Shown one piece after another: positions 9,471 through 23,678 of a DNA stretch of 64,000 nucleotides (positions are counted from its first letter, which is position 1; every line of letters begins with the position of its first letter). Both the position numbers and the translations under genes were made by a program. A model generated the notes under the pieces. That model made no database searches, was not told where the DNA came from, and saw only the letters and a program-made list of their open reading frames with translations. Source of the stretch: Delphinus delphis (lineage: Eukaryota; Chordata; Mammalia; Artiodactyla; Delphinidae); assembly GCF_949987515.2 (NCBI RefSeq), contig NW_027192651.1, forward strand, positions 744,001 to 808,000. Direction: 5' to 3'.

Positions 9471-11048
9471 CATTCCACGGGTTTCAACTACCCAGGTTTA
9501 AGGTTTTCTTCCTTCAGCTAAAACATGCATGTGGAACCCAGAGTATGATCAACCATGTGATCGGGAGACGTGTTTAAATATGTCTCAGTTTTCGTACCCT
9601 GGTACTCGGGTGCAACATTCCAGACGCTTTACTAACACTCTCCCCACTTGGAGAGTCAGTCCCTTTAACCTCCTGTTTGGCCCAGTTTGCAATTTCTGTG
9701 GAAGATGAACAGGAATAGCGAGAACCAATGAGAGCTAGCTGGAGGTGTCTGGATGGGCAAATTTAACTCTCATTTCCCACCAGGAAGAGGAATTAACCAA
9801 AGGCTCAGCATGCCGTGCCAGAACCAGATTAGGTCCTGAAGACATCCTGGGGTGTTGCGGCCAGGTCACAAGAAAGCGAGTTGAAGAAAGGAGCTCAGGG
9901 GCACTGTAATTCACAAACCTGCAGAGTTATAAATGACAGCTATCGTCCAAAAATACACTGAAGTAAGGCTGCCAAGAGGACTTGAAAGCGGGTCAGAATT
10001 GCAGGAAACCGATTTCAGGAGGTAGACTGGAATTGCATTGAAAGCATAGGAAAAGAGGCAGAACGTCCACAATGATGCACTTGGCCAAAAAGGGCGTATG
10101 CGTTTTTTCCTGAATATATTTCAGGAAAAAACGCATACGCACTTTTTGGCCAACCAAGCAAACTTGCAAAGGAAATCTGCACTACAATGAAGTCTCACTT
10201 CTCCCCGGTCAAAAGGGCCATCTGAAAAAAGTGTAAAATCCAGAAAGGCAACAGGCCATTGAGAACTGGGAGCCTTGTTATGCTGATGGGCGGGATGTAA
10301 ATTGCCATCAGACACTTGGGAGAAGTGTATGGTGTTTCCTGAAACATCTAAAAAACAAAGCAACAGAACCTAGGGCACTTCCACTTATGGTCCTATAGCT
10401 TAGGGAAATTAAAATCAAAAAGACACAGCCACCCCAAAGTTTGGAGCGCCTCTGTTTACAAGAACCTCGTTTACCGTACAAGTTCAATACCACAGAAATT
10501 GAAAAATGGATAAAGAACTTGTGGTACTAACGTACAATGCAGTATCACTCAGCAATGAAATCTATGTCATCAGGCCCGTAGAAGCATAATGAGTGGATTC
10601 AGGTACGATGATTCTAACTGAAATAAGTCACACAGAAAAAGAAACATCATAAGATATCAGAAATACACGGAATGTAAACTTGGCTACACAGGAACTGCAT
10701 TCCAAAACAGAACAGGGTCTCAAATTTAGAAAACCAACTTATGCTTGCTTCAGGGGAAAGGTGAGTTGGGGTGCTGCATAAAACCAGAGATTGAAATGAG
10801 CACAGATAAAGTTCCTTAAGCCAAATATGGAATAGACAAGAGCTACTCCTTGCTCAACGAAATGGACTCAAAACCCCATATTAAACGCCTAAGAATGTAC
10901 CTGACTAGTAAGTATCTTAAAACCTATGGATTGCTATGTCTCCAAAAGAGAATCAAGCGTGTGTACAGGGGCATAAACGCAGCAGTGATAGGATTGGAGA
11001 GCTTCGGTGAGCAAATGAAGACCCTTTGAAGTCATATTGCATGGTACC
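9471..11048 (+). repeat. Monomer 7, class A (A2)
   Basis: A2 with cttcaggggaaagg and tctccaaaagag..gcgtgtg. The latter tail is the form that precedes B'/D units. Bulged palindrome 10081-10153. Confidence 0.95.
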
Positions 11049-12625
11049 CATTACACGGGTCTCAACTCTCCAGGTTTAAGGTATTCTTCCTTCAGCTAAA
11101 ACATGCATGTGGAACACAGAGTATGATCAACCATGTGAACGGGAGACGTGTTCAAATATTTCTCAGTTTTCCTCCCCTGGTACTCGGGTGCAACATTCCA
11201 GACGCTTTACTAACACTCTCCCGACTTGGAGAGTGAGTCCGTTTAACCTCCTGTTTGGCCCAGTTTGCAATTTCTGCGGAAGATGAACAGGAATAGCGAG
11301 AACCAATGAGAGGCTAGCTGGAGGTGTCTGGACGGGCAAATTTAACTCTCATTTCCCACCGGGAAGCGGAATTAACCAAAGGCTGAGCATGCCGGGCCGG
11401 AACCAGATTAGGGCCTGAAGCCATCCTGCGGTGTTGCGGCCAGGTCACAAGAAAGCGAGTTGAAGAAAGGAGCTCAGGGGCACTGTAATTCACAAACCTG
11501 CAGAGTTATAAATGACAGCTATCGTCCAAAAATAGACTGAAGTAAGGCTGCCAAGAGGACTTGAATGCGGGTCAGAATTGCAGGAAAGCGATTTCAGGAG
11601 GTAGACTGGAATTGCATTGAAAGCATAGGAAAAGAGGCAGAACGTCCACAATGATGCACTTGGCCAAAAAGGGCGTATGCGTTTTTTCCTGAATATATTC
11701 AGGAAAAAACGCATACGCCCTTTTTGGCCAACCAAGCAAGCTTGCAAAGGAAATCTGCACTACAATGAAGTCTCACTTCCCCCCGGTCAAAAGGGCCATC
11801 TGAAGAAAGTGTAAAATGCAGAAAGGCAACAGGCCATTGAGAACTGGGAGCCTTGTTATGCTGATGGGCGGGATGTAAATTGCCAACAGACACTTGGGAG
11901 AAGTGTATGGTGTTTCCTGAAACATCTAAAAAACAAAGCAACAGAACCTAGGGCACTTCCACTTATGGTCCTATAGCTTAGGGAAATTAAAATCAAAAAG
12001 ACACAGCCACCCCAAAGTTTGGAACGTCTCTGTTTACAAGAACCTCGTTTACAGTACAAGTTCAACATCGCAGAAAGTGAAAAATGGATAAAGAACTTGT
12101 GGTATTTACTTACAAAGCAATATCACTCAGCAATGAAATCTGTGTCATCAGGCCCTTAGCAGCACAATGAGTGGATTCAGGTATGATGATTCTAACTGAA
12201 ATAAGTCACACAGAAAAAGAAACATCATAAGATATCAGTAATACACGGAATGGAAACTTGGCTACACAGGAACTGAATTACAGAACAGAACAGGGTCTCA
12301 AATTTAGAAAACCAACTTATTCTTGCTTAAGGGTAAAGGTGAGTTGGGATGCTGCATAAAACCAGAGATTGAAATGAGCACAGATAAAGTTCCTTAAGCC
12401 AAATATGGAATAGACAAGAGCTACTCCTTGCTCAACGAAATGGACTCAACACCGCATATTAAACGCCTAAGAATGTACCTGACTAGTAAGTATCTTAAAA
12501 CCTATGGATTGCTATGTCTCCGAAAGAGAATCAAGCATGTGTACAGGGGCATAAACGCAGCAGTGATAGGATTGGAGAGGTTCGTGAGCAAATGAAGACC
12601 CTTTGAAGTCATATTGCATGGTACC
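11049..12625 (+). repeat. Monomer 8, hybrid B'(D-like)/C
   Basis: The 5' part has D marks (gagtgagtccg, ccgggaagcgg, gaatgcgggtc, gaaagcgatt). The 3' part has C marks (cgtctctg, cttattcttgc, ttcgtgagc). The switch lies between about 11,931 and 11,946, where aacatctaaaaaac is still D/B but acagaacctag is already C. At 1,577 bp it ties with monomer 39 as the shortest. Palindrome 11660-11731. Confidence 0.9.
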
Positions 12626-14203
12626 CATTCCACGGGTTTCAACTACCCAGGTTTAAGGTTTTCTTCCTTCAGCTAAAACATGCATGTGGAACCCAGAGTA
12701 TGATCAACCATGTGATCGGGAGACGTGTTTAAATATGTCTCAGTTTTCGTACCCTGGTACTCGGGTGCAACATTCCAGACGCTTTACTAACACTCTCCCC
12801 ACTTGGAGAGTCAGTCCCTTTAACCTCCTGTTTGGCCCAGTTTGCAATTTCTGTGGAAGATGAACAGGAATAGCGAGAACCAATGAGAGCTAGCTGGAGG
12901 TGTCTGGATGGGCAAATTTAACTCTCATTTCCCACCAGGAAGAGGAATTAACCAAAGGCTCAGCATGCCGTGCCAGAACCAGATTAGGTCCTGAAGACAT
13001 CCTGGGGTGTTGCGGCCAGGTCACAAGAAAGCGAGTTGAAGAAAGGAGCTCAGGGGCACTGTAATTCACAAACCTGCAGAGTTATAAATGACAGCTATCG
13101 TCCAAAAATACACTGAAGTAAGGCTGCCAAGAGGACTTGAAAGCGGGTCAGAATTGCAGGAAACCGATTTCAGGAGGTAGACTGGAATTGCATTGAAAGC
13201 ATAGGAAAAGAGGCAGAACGTCCACAATGATGCACTTGGCCAAAAAGGGCGTATGCGTTTTTTCCTGAATATATTTCAGGAAAAAACGCATACGCACTTT
13301 TTGGCCAACCAAGCAAACTTGCAAAGGAAATCTGCACTACAATGAAGTCTCACTTCTCCCCGGTCAAAAGGGCCATCTGAAAAAAGTGTAAAATCCAGAA
13401 AGGCAACAGGCCATTGAGAACTGGGAGCCTTGTTATGCTGATGGGCGGGATGTAAATTGCCATCAGACACTTGGGAGAAGTGTATGGTGTTTCCTGAAAC
13501 ATCTAAAAAACAAAGCAACAGAACCTAGGGCACTTCCACTTATGGTCCTATAGCTTAGGGAAATTAAAATCAAAAAGACACAGCCACCCCAAAGTTTGGA
13601 GCGCCTCTGTTTACAAGAACCTCGTTTACCGTACAAGTTCAATACCACAGAAATTGAAAAATGGATAAAGAACTTGTGGTACTAACGTACAATGCAGTAT
13701 CACTCAGCAATGAAATCTATGTCATCAGGCCCGTAGAAGCATAATGAGTGGATTCAGGTACGATGATTCTAACTGAAATAAGTCACACAGAAAAAGAAAC
13801 ATCATAAGATATCAGAAATACACGGAATGTAAACTTGGCTACACAGGAACTGCATTCCAAAACAGAACAGGGTCTCAAATTTAGAAAACCAACTTATGCT
13901 TGCTTCAGGGGAAAGGTGAGTTGGGGTGCTGCATAAAACCAGAGATTGAAATGAGCACAGATAAAGTTCCTTAAGCCAAATATGGAATAGACAAGAGCTA
14001 CTCCTTGCTCAACGAAATGGACTCAAAACCCCATATTAAACGCCTAAGAATGTACCTGACTAGTAAGTATCTTAAAACCTATGGATTGCTATGTCTCCAA
14101 AAGAGAATCAAGCGTGTGTACAGGGGCATAAACGCAGCAGTGATAGGATTGGAGAGCTTCGGTGAGCAAATGAAGACCCTTTGAAGTCATATTGCATGGT
14201 ACC
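12626..14203 (+). repeat. Monomer 9, class A (A2)
   Basis: Near-identical to monomer 7. It leads into D. Bulged palindrome 13236-13308. Its 3' part is where the 25,261-bp duplication begins to match. Confidence 0.95.
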
Positions 14204-15781
14204 CATTACACGGGTCTCAACTCTCCAGGTTTAAGGTATTCTTCCTTCAGCTAAAACATGCATGTGGAACACAGAGTATGATCAACCATGTGAACGGGAG
14301 ACGTGTTCAAATATTTCTCAGTTTTCCTCCCCTGGTACTCGGGTGCAACATTCCAGACGCTTTACTAACACTCTCCCGACTTGGAGAGTGAGTCCGTTTA
14401 ACCTCCTGTTTGGCCCAGTTTGCAATTTCTGCGGAAGATGAACAGGAATAGCGAGAACCAATGAGAGGCTAGCTGGAGGTGTCTGGACGGGCAAATTTAA
14501 CTCTCATTTCCCACCGGGAAGCGGAATTAACCAAAGGCTGAGCATGCCGGGCCGGAACCAGATTAGGGCCTGAAGCCATCCTGCGGTGTTGCGGCCAGGT
14601 CACAAGAAAGCGAGTTGAAGAAAGGAGCTCAGGGGCACTGTAATTCACAAACCTGCAGAGTTATAAATGACAGCTATCGTCCAAAAATAGACTGAAGTAA
14701 GGCTGCCAAGAGGACTTGAATGCGGGTCAGAATTGCAGGAAAGCGATTTCAGGAGGTAGACTGGAATTGCATTGAAAGCATAGGAAAAGAGGCAGAACGT
14801 CCACAATGATGCACTTGGCCAAAAAGGGCGTATGCGTTTTTTCCTGAATATATTCAGGAAAAAACGCATACGCCCTTTTTGGCCAACCAAGCAAGCTTGC
14901 AAAGGAAATCTGCACTACAATGAAGTCTCACTTCCCCCCGGTCAAAAGGGCCATCTGAAGAAAGTGTAAAATGCAGAAAGGCAACAGGCCATTGAGAACT
15001 GGGAGCCTTGTTATGCTGATGGGCGGGATGTAAATTGCCAACAGACACTTGGGAGAAGTGTATGGTGTTTCCTGAAACATCTAAAAAACAAAGCAACAGA
15101 GCCTAGGGCACTTCCACTTATGGTCCTATAGCTTAGGGAAATTAAAATCCAAAAGACACAGTCACCCCAAAGTTTGGAACAGCTCTGTTTACAAGAACCT
15201 CGTTTACAGTACAAGTTCAACATCGCAGAAAGTGAAAAATGGATAAAGAAGTTGTGGTATTCACTTACAAAGCAATATCACTCAGCAATGAAATCTATGT
15301 CATCAGGCCCTTAGCAGCACAATGAGTGGATTCAGGTATGATGATTCTAACTGAAATAAGTCACACAGAAAAAGAAACATCATAAGATATCAGTAATACA
15401 CGGAATGGAAACTTGGCTACACAGGAACTGAATTACAGAACAGAACAGGGTCTCAAATTTAGAAAACCATCTTATGCTTGCTTAAGGGGAAAGGTGAGTT
15501 TGGGTGCTGCATAAAACCAGAGATTGAAATGAGCACAGATAAAGTTCCTTAAGCCAAATATGGAATAGACAAGAGCTACTCCTTGCTCAACGAAATGGAC
15601 TCAACACCGCATATTAAACGCCTAAGAATGTACCTGACTAGTAAGTATCTTAAAACCTATGGATTGCTATGTCTCCGAAAGAGAATCAAGCATGTGTACA
15701 GGGGCATAAACGCAGCAGTGATAGGATTGGAGAGGTTCGGTGAGCAAATGAAGACCCTTTGAAGTCATATTGCATGGTACC
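14204..15781 (+). repeat. Monomer 10, class D
   Basis: 5' marks: gagtgagtccg, ccgggaagcgg, gaatgcgggtc. 3' marks: aatccaaaagacacagtcac, aaccatcttatg, gagtttgggtg. Palindrome 14815-14886. Confidence 0.94.
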
Positions 15782-17361
15782 CATTCCACGGGTTTCAACT
15801 ACCCAGGTTTAAGGTATTCTTCCTTCAGCTAAAACATGCATGTGGAACCTAGAGTATGATCAACCATGTGATCGGGAGACGTGTTCAAATATGTCTCAGT
15901 TTTCGTACCCTGGTACTCGGGTGCAACAATCCAGACGCTTTACTAACACTCTCCCCACTTGGAGAGTCAGTCCCTTTAACCTCCTGTTTGGCCCAGTTTG
16001 CAATTTCTGCGGAAGATGAACAGGAATAGCGAGAACCAATGAGAGGCTAGCTGGAGGTGTCTGGACGGGCAAATTTAACTCTCATTTCCCACCTGGAAGA
16101 GGAATTAACCAAAGGCTCAGCGTGCCGTGCCGGAACCAGATTAGGGCCTGAAGCCATCCTGCGGTGTTGCGGCCAGCTGAAAAGAAAGCGAGTTGAAGAA
16201 AGGAGCTCAGGGGCACTGTAATTCACAAACCTGCAGAGTTATAAATGACAGCTATTGTCCAAAAATATACTGAAGTAAGGCTGCCAAGAGGACTTGAAAG
16301 CGGGGCAGAATTGCAGGAAACCGATTTCAGGAGGTAGACTGCAATTGCATTGAAAGCATAGGAAAAGAGGCAGAACGTCCACAATGATGCACTTGGCCAA
16401 AAAGGGCGTATGCGTTTTTTCCTGAATATATTCAGGAAAAAACGCATACGCCCTTTTTGGCCAACCAAGCAAGCTTGCAAAGGAAATCTGCACTACAATG
16501 AAGTCTCACTTCCCCCCGGTCAAAAGGGCCATCTGAAAAAAGTGTAAAATCCAGAAAGGCAGGACAGGCCATGGAGAACTGGGAGCCTTGTTATGCTGAT
16601 GGGCGGGATGTAAATTGCCAACAGACACTCAGGAGAAGTGTATGGTGTTTCCTGAAACATCTAAAAAACAAAGCAACAGAGCCTAGGGCACTTCCACTTA
16701 TGGTCCTATAGCTTAGGGAAATTAAAATCAAAAAGACACAGCCACCCCAAAGTTTGGGACGCCTCCGTTTACAAGAACCTCGTTTACCGTACAAGTTCAA
16801 TATCACAGAAAGTGAAAAATGGATAAAGAACTTGTGGTACTTACGTACAATGCAGTATCACTCAGCAATGAAATCTATGTCATCAGGCCCGTAGCAGTAT
16901 AATGAGTGGATTCAGGTACGATGATTCTAACTGAAATAAGTCACACAGAAAAAGAAACATCATAAGATATCACTAATACATGGAATGTAAACTTGGCTAC
17001 ACAGGAACTGCATTCCAAAACAGAACAGGGTCTCAAATTTAGAAAACCAACTTATGCTTGCTTAAGGGGAAAGGTGAGTTGGGGTGCTGCATAAAACCAG
17101 AGATTGAAATGAGCACAGATAAAGTTTCTTAAGCCAAATATGGAATGGACAAGAGCTACTCCTTGCTCAACGAAATGGACTCAAAACCCCATATTAAACG
17201 CCTAAGAATGTACCTGACTAGTAAGTATCTTAAAACCTATGGATTGCTATGTCTCCAAAAGAGAATCAAGCGTGTGTACAGGGACATAAACGCAGCAGTG
17301 ATAGGATTGGAGAGGTTCGGTGAGCAAATGAAGACCCTTTGAAGTCATATTGCATGGTACC
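15782..17361 (+). repeat. Monomer 11, class E
   Basis: Marks: caacaatccag, cccacctggaag, agctattgtcc, gactgcaattgc, cactcaggag, gggacgcctccg, tacatggaatg, agggacataaac. An A-to-G change (ggaatggacaag) creates an ATG and a 65-codon frame at 17145-17342, which is L1-derived noise. Palindrome 16393-16464. 1,580 bp. Confidence 0.94.
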
Positions 17362-18941
17362 CATTACACGGGTCTTAACTCTCCAGGTTTAAGGTATTCT
17401 TCCTTCAGCTAAAACATGCATGTGGAACCTAGAGTATGATCAACCATGTGAACGGGAGACGTGTTCAAATATGTCTCAGTTTTCGTACCCTGGTACTCGG
17501 GTGCAACATTCCAGACGCTTTACTAACACTCTCCCGACTTGGAGAGTCAGCGCCTTTAACCTCCTGTTTGGCCCAGTTTGCAATTTCTGCGGAAGATGAA
17601 CAGGAATAGCGAGAACCAATGAGAGACTAGCTGGAGGTGTCTGGACGGGCAAATTTAACTCTCATTTCCCACCAGGAAGAGGAAATAACCAAAGGCTCAG
17701 CGTGCCGTGAAGGAACCAGATTACAGCCTGAAGCCATCCTGCGGTGTTGCGGCCAGCTCAAAAGAAAGCGAGTTGAAGAAAGGAGCTCAGGGGCACTGTA
17801 ATTCACAAACCTGCAGAGTTATAAATGACAGCTATCGTCCAAAAATAGACTGAAGTAAGGCTGCCAAGAGGACTTGAAAGCGGAGCAGAATTGCAGGAAA
17901 CCGATTTCAGGAGGTAGACTGGAATTGCATTGAAAGCATAGGAAAAGAGGCAGAACGTCCACAATGATGCACTTGGCCAAAAAGGGCGTATGCGTTTTTT
18001 CCTGAATATATTCAGGAAAAAACGCATACGCCCTTTTTGGCCAACCAAGCAAGCTTGCAAAGGAAATCTGCACTACAATGAAGTCTCACTTCCCCCCGGT
18101 CAAAAGGGCCATCTGAAAAAAGTGTAAAATCCAGAAAGGCAGGACAGGCCATGGAGAACTGGGAGCCTTCTTATGCTGATGGGCGGGATGTAAATTGCCA
18201 ACAACCACTCGGGAGAAGTGTATGGTGTTTCCTGAAACATCTAAAAAACAAAGCAACAGAACCTAGGGCACTTCCACTTATGGTCCTATAGCTTAGGGAA
18301 ATTAAAATCAAAAAGACACAGCCACCCCAAAGTTTGGAACGGCTCTGTTTACAAGAACCTCGTTTACAGTACAAGTTCAACATCGCAGAAAGTGAAAAAT
18401 GGATAAAGAAGTTGTGGTATTTAGTTACAAAGCAATATCACTCAGCAATGAAATCTGTGTCATCAGGCCCTTAGCAGCACAATGAGTGGATTCAGGTATG
18501 ATGATTCTAACTGAAATAAGTCACACAGAAAAAGAAACATCATAAGATATCAGTAATACACGGAATGGAAACTTGGCTACACAGGAACTGAATTACAGAA
18601 CAGAACAGGGTCTCAAATTTAGAAAACCAACTTATGCTTGCTTAAGGGTAAAGGTGAGTTGGGGTGCTGCATAAAACCAGAGATTGAAATGAGCACAGAT
18701 AAAGTTCCTTAAGCCAAATATGGAATAGACAAGAGCTACTCCTTGCTCAATGAAATGGACTCAACACCCCATATTAAACGCCTAAGAATGTACCTGACTA
18801 GTAAGTATCTTAAAACCTATGGATTGCTATGTCTCCGAAAGAGAATCAAGCATGTGTACAGGGGCATAAACGCAGCAGTGATAGGATTGGAGAGGTTCGG
18901 TGAGCAAATGAAGACCCTTTGAAGTCATATTGCATGGTACC
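17362..18941 (+). repeat. Monomer 12, class F
   Basis: Marks: cacgggtcttaac, gtcagcgcc, gtgaaggaacc, attacagcc, gagccttctt, tttagttac, ctcaatgaaatgg. Palindrome 17973-18044. 1,580 bp. Confidence 0.94.
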
Positions 18942-20521
18942 CATTCCACGGGTTTCAACTACCCAGGTTTAAGGTATTCTTCCTTCAGCTAAAACATGCA
19001 TGTGGAACCTAGAGTATGATCAACCATGTGATCGGGAGACGTGTTCAAATATGTCTCAGTTTTCCTCCCCTGGTACTCGGGTGCAACATTACAGACGCTT
19101 TACTAACACTCTCCCGACTTGGAGAGTCAGTCCCTTTAACCTCCTGTTTGGCCCAGTTTGCAATTTCTGCGGAAGATGAAAAGGAATAGCGAGAACCAAT
19201 GAGAGGCTAGCTGGAGGTGTCTGGACGGGCAAATTTAACTCTCATTTCCCACCAGGAAGAGGAATTAACCAAAGGCTCAGCATGTCGGGCCGGAACCAGA
19301 TTAGGGCCTGAAGCCATCCTGCGGTGTTGCGGCCAGCTCAAAAGAAAGCGAGTTGAAGAAAGGAGCTCAGGGGCACTGTAATTCACAAACCTGCAGAGTT
19401 ATAAATGACAGCTATCGTCCAAAAATAGACTGAAGTAAGGCTGCCAAGAGGACTTGAAAGCGGGGCAGAATTGCAGGAAACCGATTTCAGGAGGTAGACT
19501 GGAATTGCATTGAAAGCATAGGAAAAGAGGCAGAACGTCCACAATGATGCACTTGGCCAAAAAGGGCGTATGCGTTTTTTCCTGAATATATTCAGAAAAA
19601 AACGCATACGCCCTTTTTGGCCAACCAAGCAAGCTTGCAAAGGAAATCTGCACTACAATGAAGTCTCACTTCCCCCCGGTCAAAAGGGCCATCTGAAAAA
19701 AGTGTAAAATCCAGAAAGGCAGGACAGGCCATGGAGAACTGGGAGCCTTGTTATGCTGATGGGCGGGACGTAAATTGCCAACAACCACTCGGGAGAAGTT
19801 TATGATGTTTCCTGAAACATCTAAAAAACAAAGCAACAGAACCTAGGGCACTTCCACTTATGGTCCTATAGCTTAGGGAAATTAAAATCAAAAAGACACA
19901 GCCACCCCAAAGTTTGGAACGGCTCTGTTTACAAGAACCTCGTTTACAGTACAAGTTCAACATCGCAGAAAGTGAAAAATGGATAAAGAACTTGTGGTAT
20001 TTACTTACAAAGCAATATCACTCAGCAATGAAATCTGTGTCATCAGGCCCTTAGCAGCACAATGAGTGGATTCAGGTATGATGATTCTAACTGAAATAAG
20101 TCACACAGAAAAAGAAACATCATAAGATATCAGTAATACACGGAATGTAAACTTGGCTACACAGGAACTGAATTACAGAACAGAACAGGGTCTCAAATTT
20201 AGAAAACCAACTTATGCTTGCTTAAGGGGAAAGGTGAGTTGGGGTGCTGCATAAAACAAGAGATTGAAATGAGCACAGGTAAAGTTCCTTAAGTCAAATA
20301 TGGAATAGACAAGAGCTACTCCTTGCTCAACGAAATGGACTCAACACCACATATTAAACGCCTAAGAATGTACCTGACTAGTAAGTATCTTAAAACCTAT
20401 GGATTGCTATGTCTCCGAAAGAGAATCAAGCATGTGTACAGGGGCATAAACGCAGCAGTGATAGGATTGGAGAGGTTCGGTGAGCAAATGAAGACCCTTT
20501 GAAGTCATATTGCATGGTACC
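18942..20521 (+). repeat. Monomer 13, class G
   Basis: Marks: cattacagac, gatgaaaagg, catgtcgggcc, gggacgtaaatt, gtttatgatg, gcacaggtaaag. One-mismatch palindrome 19553-19624. 1,580 bp. Confidence 0.94.
19553..19624. repeat. 72-bp palindrome with one mismatch (class G)
   Basis: One G-to-A change at 19596 next to the centre (ttcagaaaa in place of ttcaggaaa) breaks one base pair. The duplicate copy at 44814-44885 carries the same change at 44857, so it predates that duplication. The third class-G copy (59024) lacks it. Confidence 0.93.
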
Positions 20522-22100
20522 CATTCCACGGGTTTCAACTACCAAGGTTTTAGGTATTCTTCCTTCAGCTAAAACATGCATGTGGAACCCAGAGTATGAT
20601 CAACCATGTGATCGGGAGACGTGTTCAAATATGTCTCAGTTTTCGTACCCTGGTACTCGGGTGCAACATTCCAGACGCTTTACTAACCCTCTCCCGACTT
20701 GGAGAGTCAGCGCCTTTAACCTCCTGTTTGGCCCAGTTTGCAATTTCTGCGGAAGATGAACAGGAATAGCGAGAACCAATGAGAGACTAGCTGGAGGTGT
20801 CTGGACGGGCAAATTTAACTCTCATTTCCCACCAGGAAGAGGAAATAACCAAAGGCTCAGCGTGCCGTGCCGGAACCAGATTAGGGCCTGAAGCCATCCT
20901 GCGGTGTTGCGGCCAGCTCAAAAGAAAGCGAGTTGAAGAAAGGAGCTCAGGGGCACTGTAATTCACAAACCTGCAGAGTTATAAATGACAGCTATCGTCC
21001 AATAATAGACTGAAGTAAGGCTGCCAAGAGGACTTGAAAGCGGGGCAGAATTGCAGGAAACCGATTTCAGGAGGTAGACTGGAATTGCATTGAAAGAATA
21101 GGAAAAGAGGCAGAACGTCCACAATGATGCACTTGGCCAAAAAGGGCGTATGCGTTTTTTCCTGAATATATTCAGGAAAAAACGCATACGCCCTTTTTGG
21201 CCAACCCAGCAAGCTTGCAAAGGAAATCTGCACTACAATGAAGTCTCACTTCCCCCCGGTCAAAAGGGCCATCTGAAAAAAGTGTAAAATCCAGAAAGGC
21301 AGGACAGGCCATGGAGGACTGGGAGCCTTGTTATGCTGATGGGCGGGATGTAAATTGCCAACAACCACTCGGGAGAAGTGTATGGTGTTTCCTGAAACAT
21401 CTAAAAAACAAAGCAACAGAACCTAGGGCACTTCCACTTATGGTCCTATAGCTTAGGGAAATTAAAATCAAAAAGACACAGCCACCCCAAAGTTTGGAAC
21501 GTCTCTGTTTACAAGAACCTCGTTTACAGTACAAGTTCAACATCGCAGAAAGTGAAAAATGGATAAAGAACTTGTGGTATTTACTTACAAAGCAATATCA
21601 CTCAGCAATGAAATCTGTGTCATCAGGCCCTTAGCAGCACAATGAGTGGATTCAGGTATGATGATTCTAACTGAAATAAGTCACACAGAAAAAGAAACAT
21701 CATAAGATATCAGTAATACACGGAATGGAAACTTGGCTACACAGGAACTGAATTACAGAACAGAACAGGGTCTCAAATTTAGAAAACCAACTTATTCTTG
21801 CTTAAGGGTAAAGGTGAGTTGGGATGCTGCATAAAACCAGAGATTGAAATGAGCACAGATAAAGTTCCTTAAGCCAAATATGGAATAGACAAGAGCTACT
21901 CCTTGCTCAACGAAATGGACTCAACACCGCATATTAAACGCCTAAGAATGTACCTGACTAGTAAGTATCTTAAAACCTATGGATTGCTATGTCTCCGAAA
22001 GAGAATCAAGCATGTGTACAGGGGCATAAACGCAGCAGTGATAGGATTGGAGAGGTTCGTGAGCAAATGAAGACCCTTTGAAGTCATATTGCATGGTACC
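20522..22100 (+). repeat. Monomer 14, class H
   Basis: Marks: taccaaggttttagg, ctaaccctctc, ttgaaagaatagg, ccaacccagc, catggaggact. The 3' half is C-like (cgtctctg, cttattcttgc, ttcgtgagc). Palindrome 21133-21204. Confidence 0.93.
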
Positions 22101-23678
22101 CATTCCACGGGTTTCAACTACCCAGGTTTAAGGTTTTCTTCCTTCAGCTACAACATGCATGTGGAACCCAGAGTATGATCAACCATGTGATCGGGAGACG
22201 TGTTTAAATATGTCTCAGTTTTCGTACCCTGGTACTCGGGTGCAACATTCCAGACGCTTTACTAACACTCTCCCCACTTGGAGAGTCAGTCCCTTTAACC
22301 TCCTGTTTGGCCCAGTTTGCAATTTCTGTGGAAGATGAACAGGAATAGCGAGAACCAATGAGAGCTAGCTGGAGGTGTCTGGATGGGCAAATTTAACTCT
22401 CATTTCCCACCAGGAAGAGGAATTAACCAAAGGCTCAGCATGCCGTGCCAGAACCAGATTAGGTCCTGAAGACATCCTGGGGTGTTGCGGCCAGGTCACA
22501 AGAAAGCGAGTTGAAGAAAGGAGCTCAGGGGCACTGTAATTCACAAACCTGCAGAGTTATAAATGACAGCTATCGTCCAAAAATACACTGAAGTAAGGCT
22601 GCCAAGAGGACTTGAAAGCGGGTCAGAATTGCAGGAAACCGATTTCAGGAGGTAGACTGGAATTGCATTGAAAGCATAGGAAAAGAGGCAGAACGTCCAC
22701 AATGATGCACTTGGCCAAAAAGGGCGTATGCGTTTTTTCCTGAATATATTTCAGGAAAAAACGCATACGCACTTTTTGGCCAACCAAGCAAACTTGCAAA
22801 GGAAATCTGCACTACAATGAAGTCTCACTTCTCCCCGGTCAAAAGGGCCATCTGAAAAAAGTGTAAAATCCAGAAAGGCAACAGGCCATTGAGAACTGGG
22901 AGCCTTGTTATGCTGATGGGCGGGATGTAAATTGCCATCAGACACTTGGGAGAAGTGTATGGTGTTTCCTGAAACATCTAAAAAACAAAGCAACAGAACC
23001 TAGGGCACTTCCACTTATGGTCCTATAGCTTAGGGAAATTAAAATCAAAAAGACACAGCCACCCCAAAGTTTGGAGCGCCTCTGTTTACAAGAACCTCGT
23101 TTACCGTACAAGTTCAATACCACAGAAATTGAAAAATGGATAAAGAACTTGTGGTACTAACGTACAATGCAGTATCACTCAGCAATGAAATCTATGTCAT
23201 CAGGCCCGTAGAAGCATAATGAGTGGATTCAGGTACGATGATTCTAACTGAAATAAGTCACACAGAAAAAGAAACATCATAAGATATCAGTAATACACGG
23301 AATGTAAACTTGTCTACACAGGAACTGCATTCCAAAACAGAACAGGGTCTCAAATTTAGAAAACCAACTTATGCTTGCTTAAGGGTAAAGGTGAGTTGGG
23401 GTGCTGCATAAAACCAGAGATTGAAATGAGCACAGATAAAGTTCCTTAAGCCAAATATGGAATAGACAAGAGCTACTCCTTGCTCAACGAAATGGACTCA
23501 AAACCCCATATTAAACGCCTAAGAATGTACCTGACTAGTAAGTATCTTAAAACCTATGGATTGCTATGTCTCTGAAAGAGAATCAAGCATGTGTACAGGG
23601 GCATAAACGCAGCAGTGATAGGATTGGAGAGCTTCGGTGAGCAAATGAAGACCCTTTGAAGTCATATTGCATGGTACC
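22101..23678 (+). repeat. Monomer 15, class A (A2)
   Basis: Shares gctacaacatgc and cttgtctacac with monomer 4. Starts the second A-B-C tract. Bulged palindrome 22711-22783. Confidence 0.95.

Larger units (their letters stand above)
13620..22100 (+). repeat. Segmental duplication, copy 1 (3' part of A, then D-E-F-G-H)
   Basis: Matches 38,880-47,361 at a constant offset of 25,261 bp through six palindromes (14815/40076, 16393/41654, 17973/43234, 19553/44814, 21133/46394 and on to 22711/47972). Only scattered substitutions separate the copies. Boundaries are estimated from class markers. Confidence 0.88.

Noticed and set aside
17145..17342. Plus-strand 65-codon frame in class E
   Set aside because: Its ATG exists only because of one class-E substitution, and the frame lies in the L1 3' UTR-like part. 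It is the same in the copies at 42406 and 56616 by duplication.
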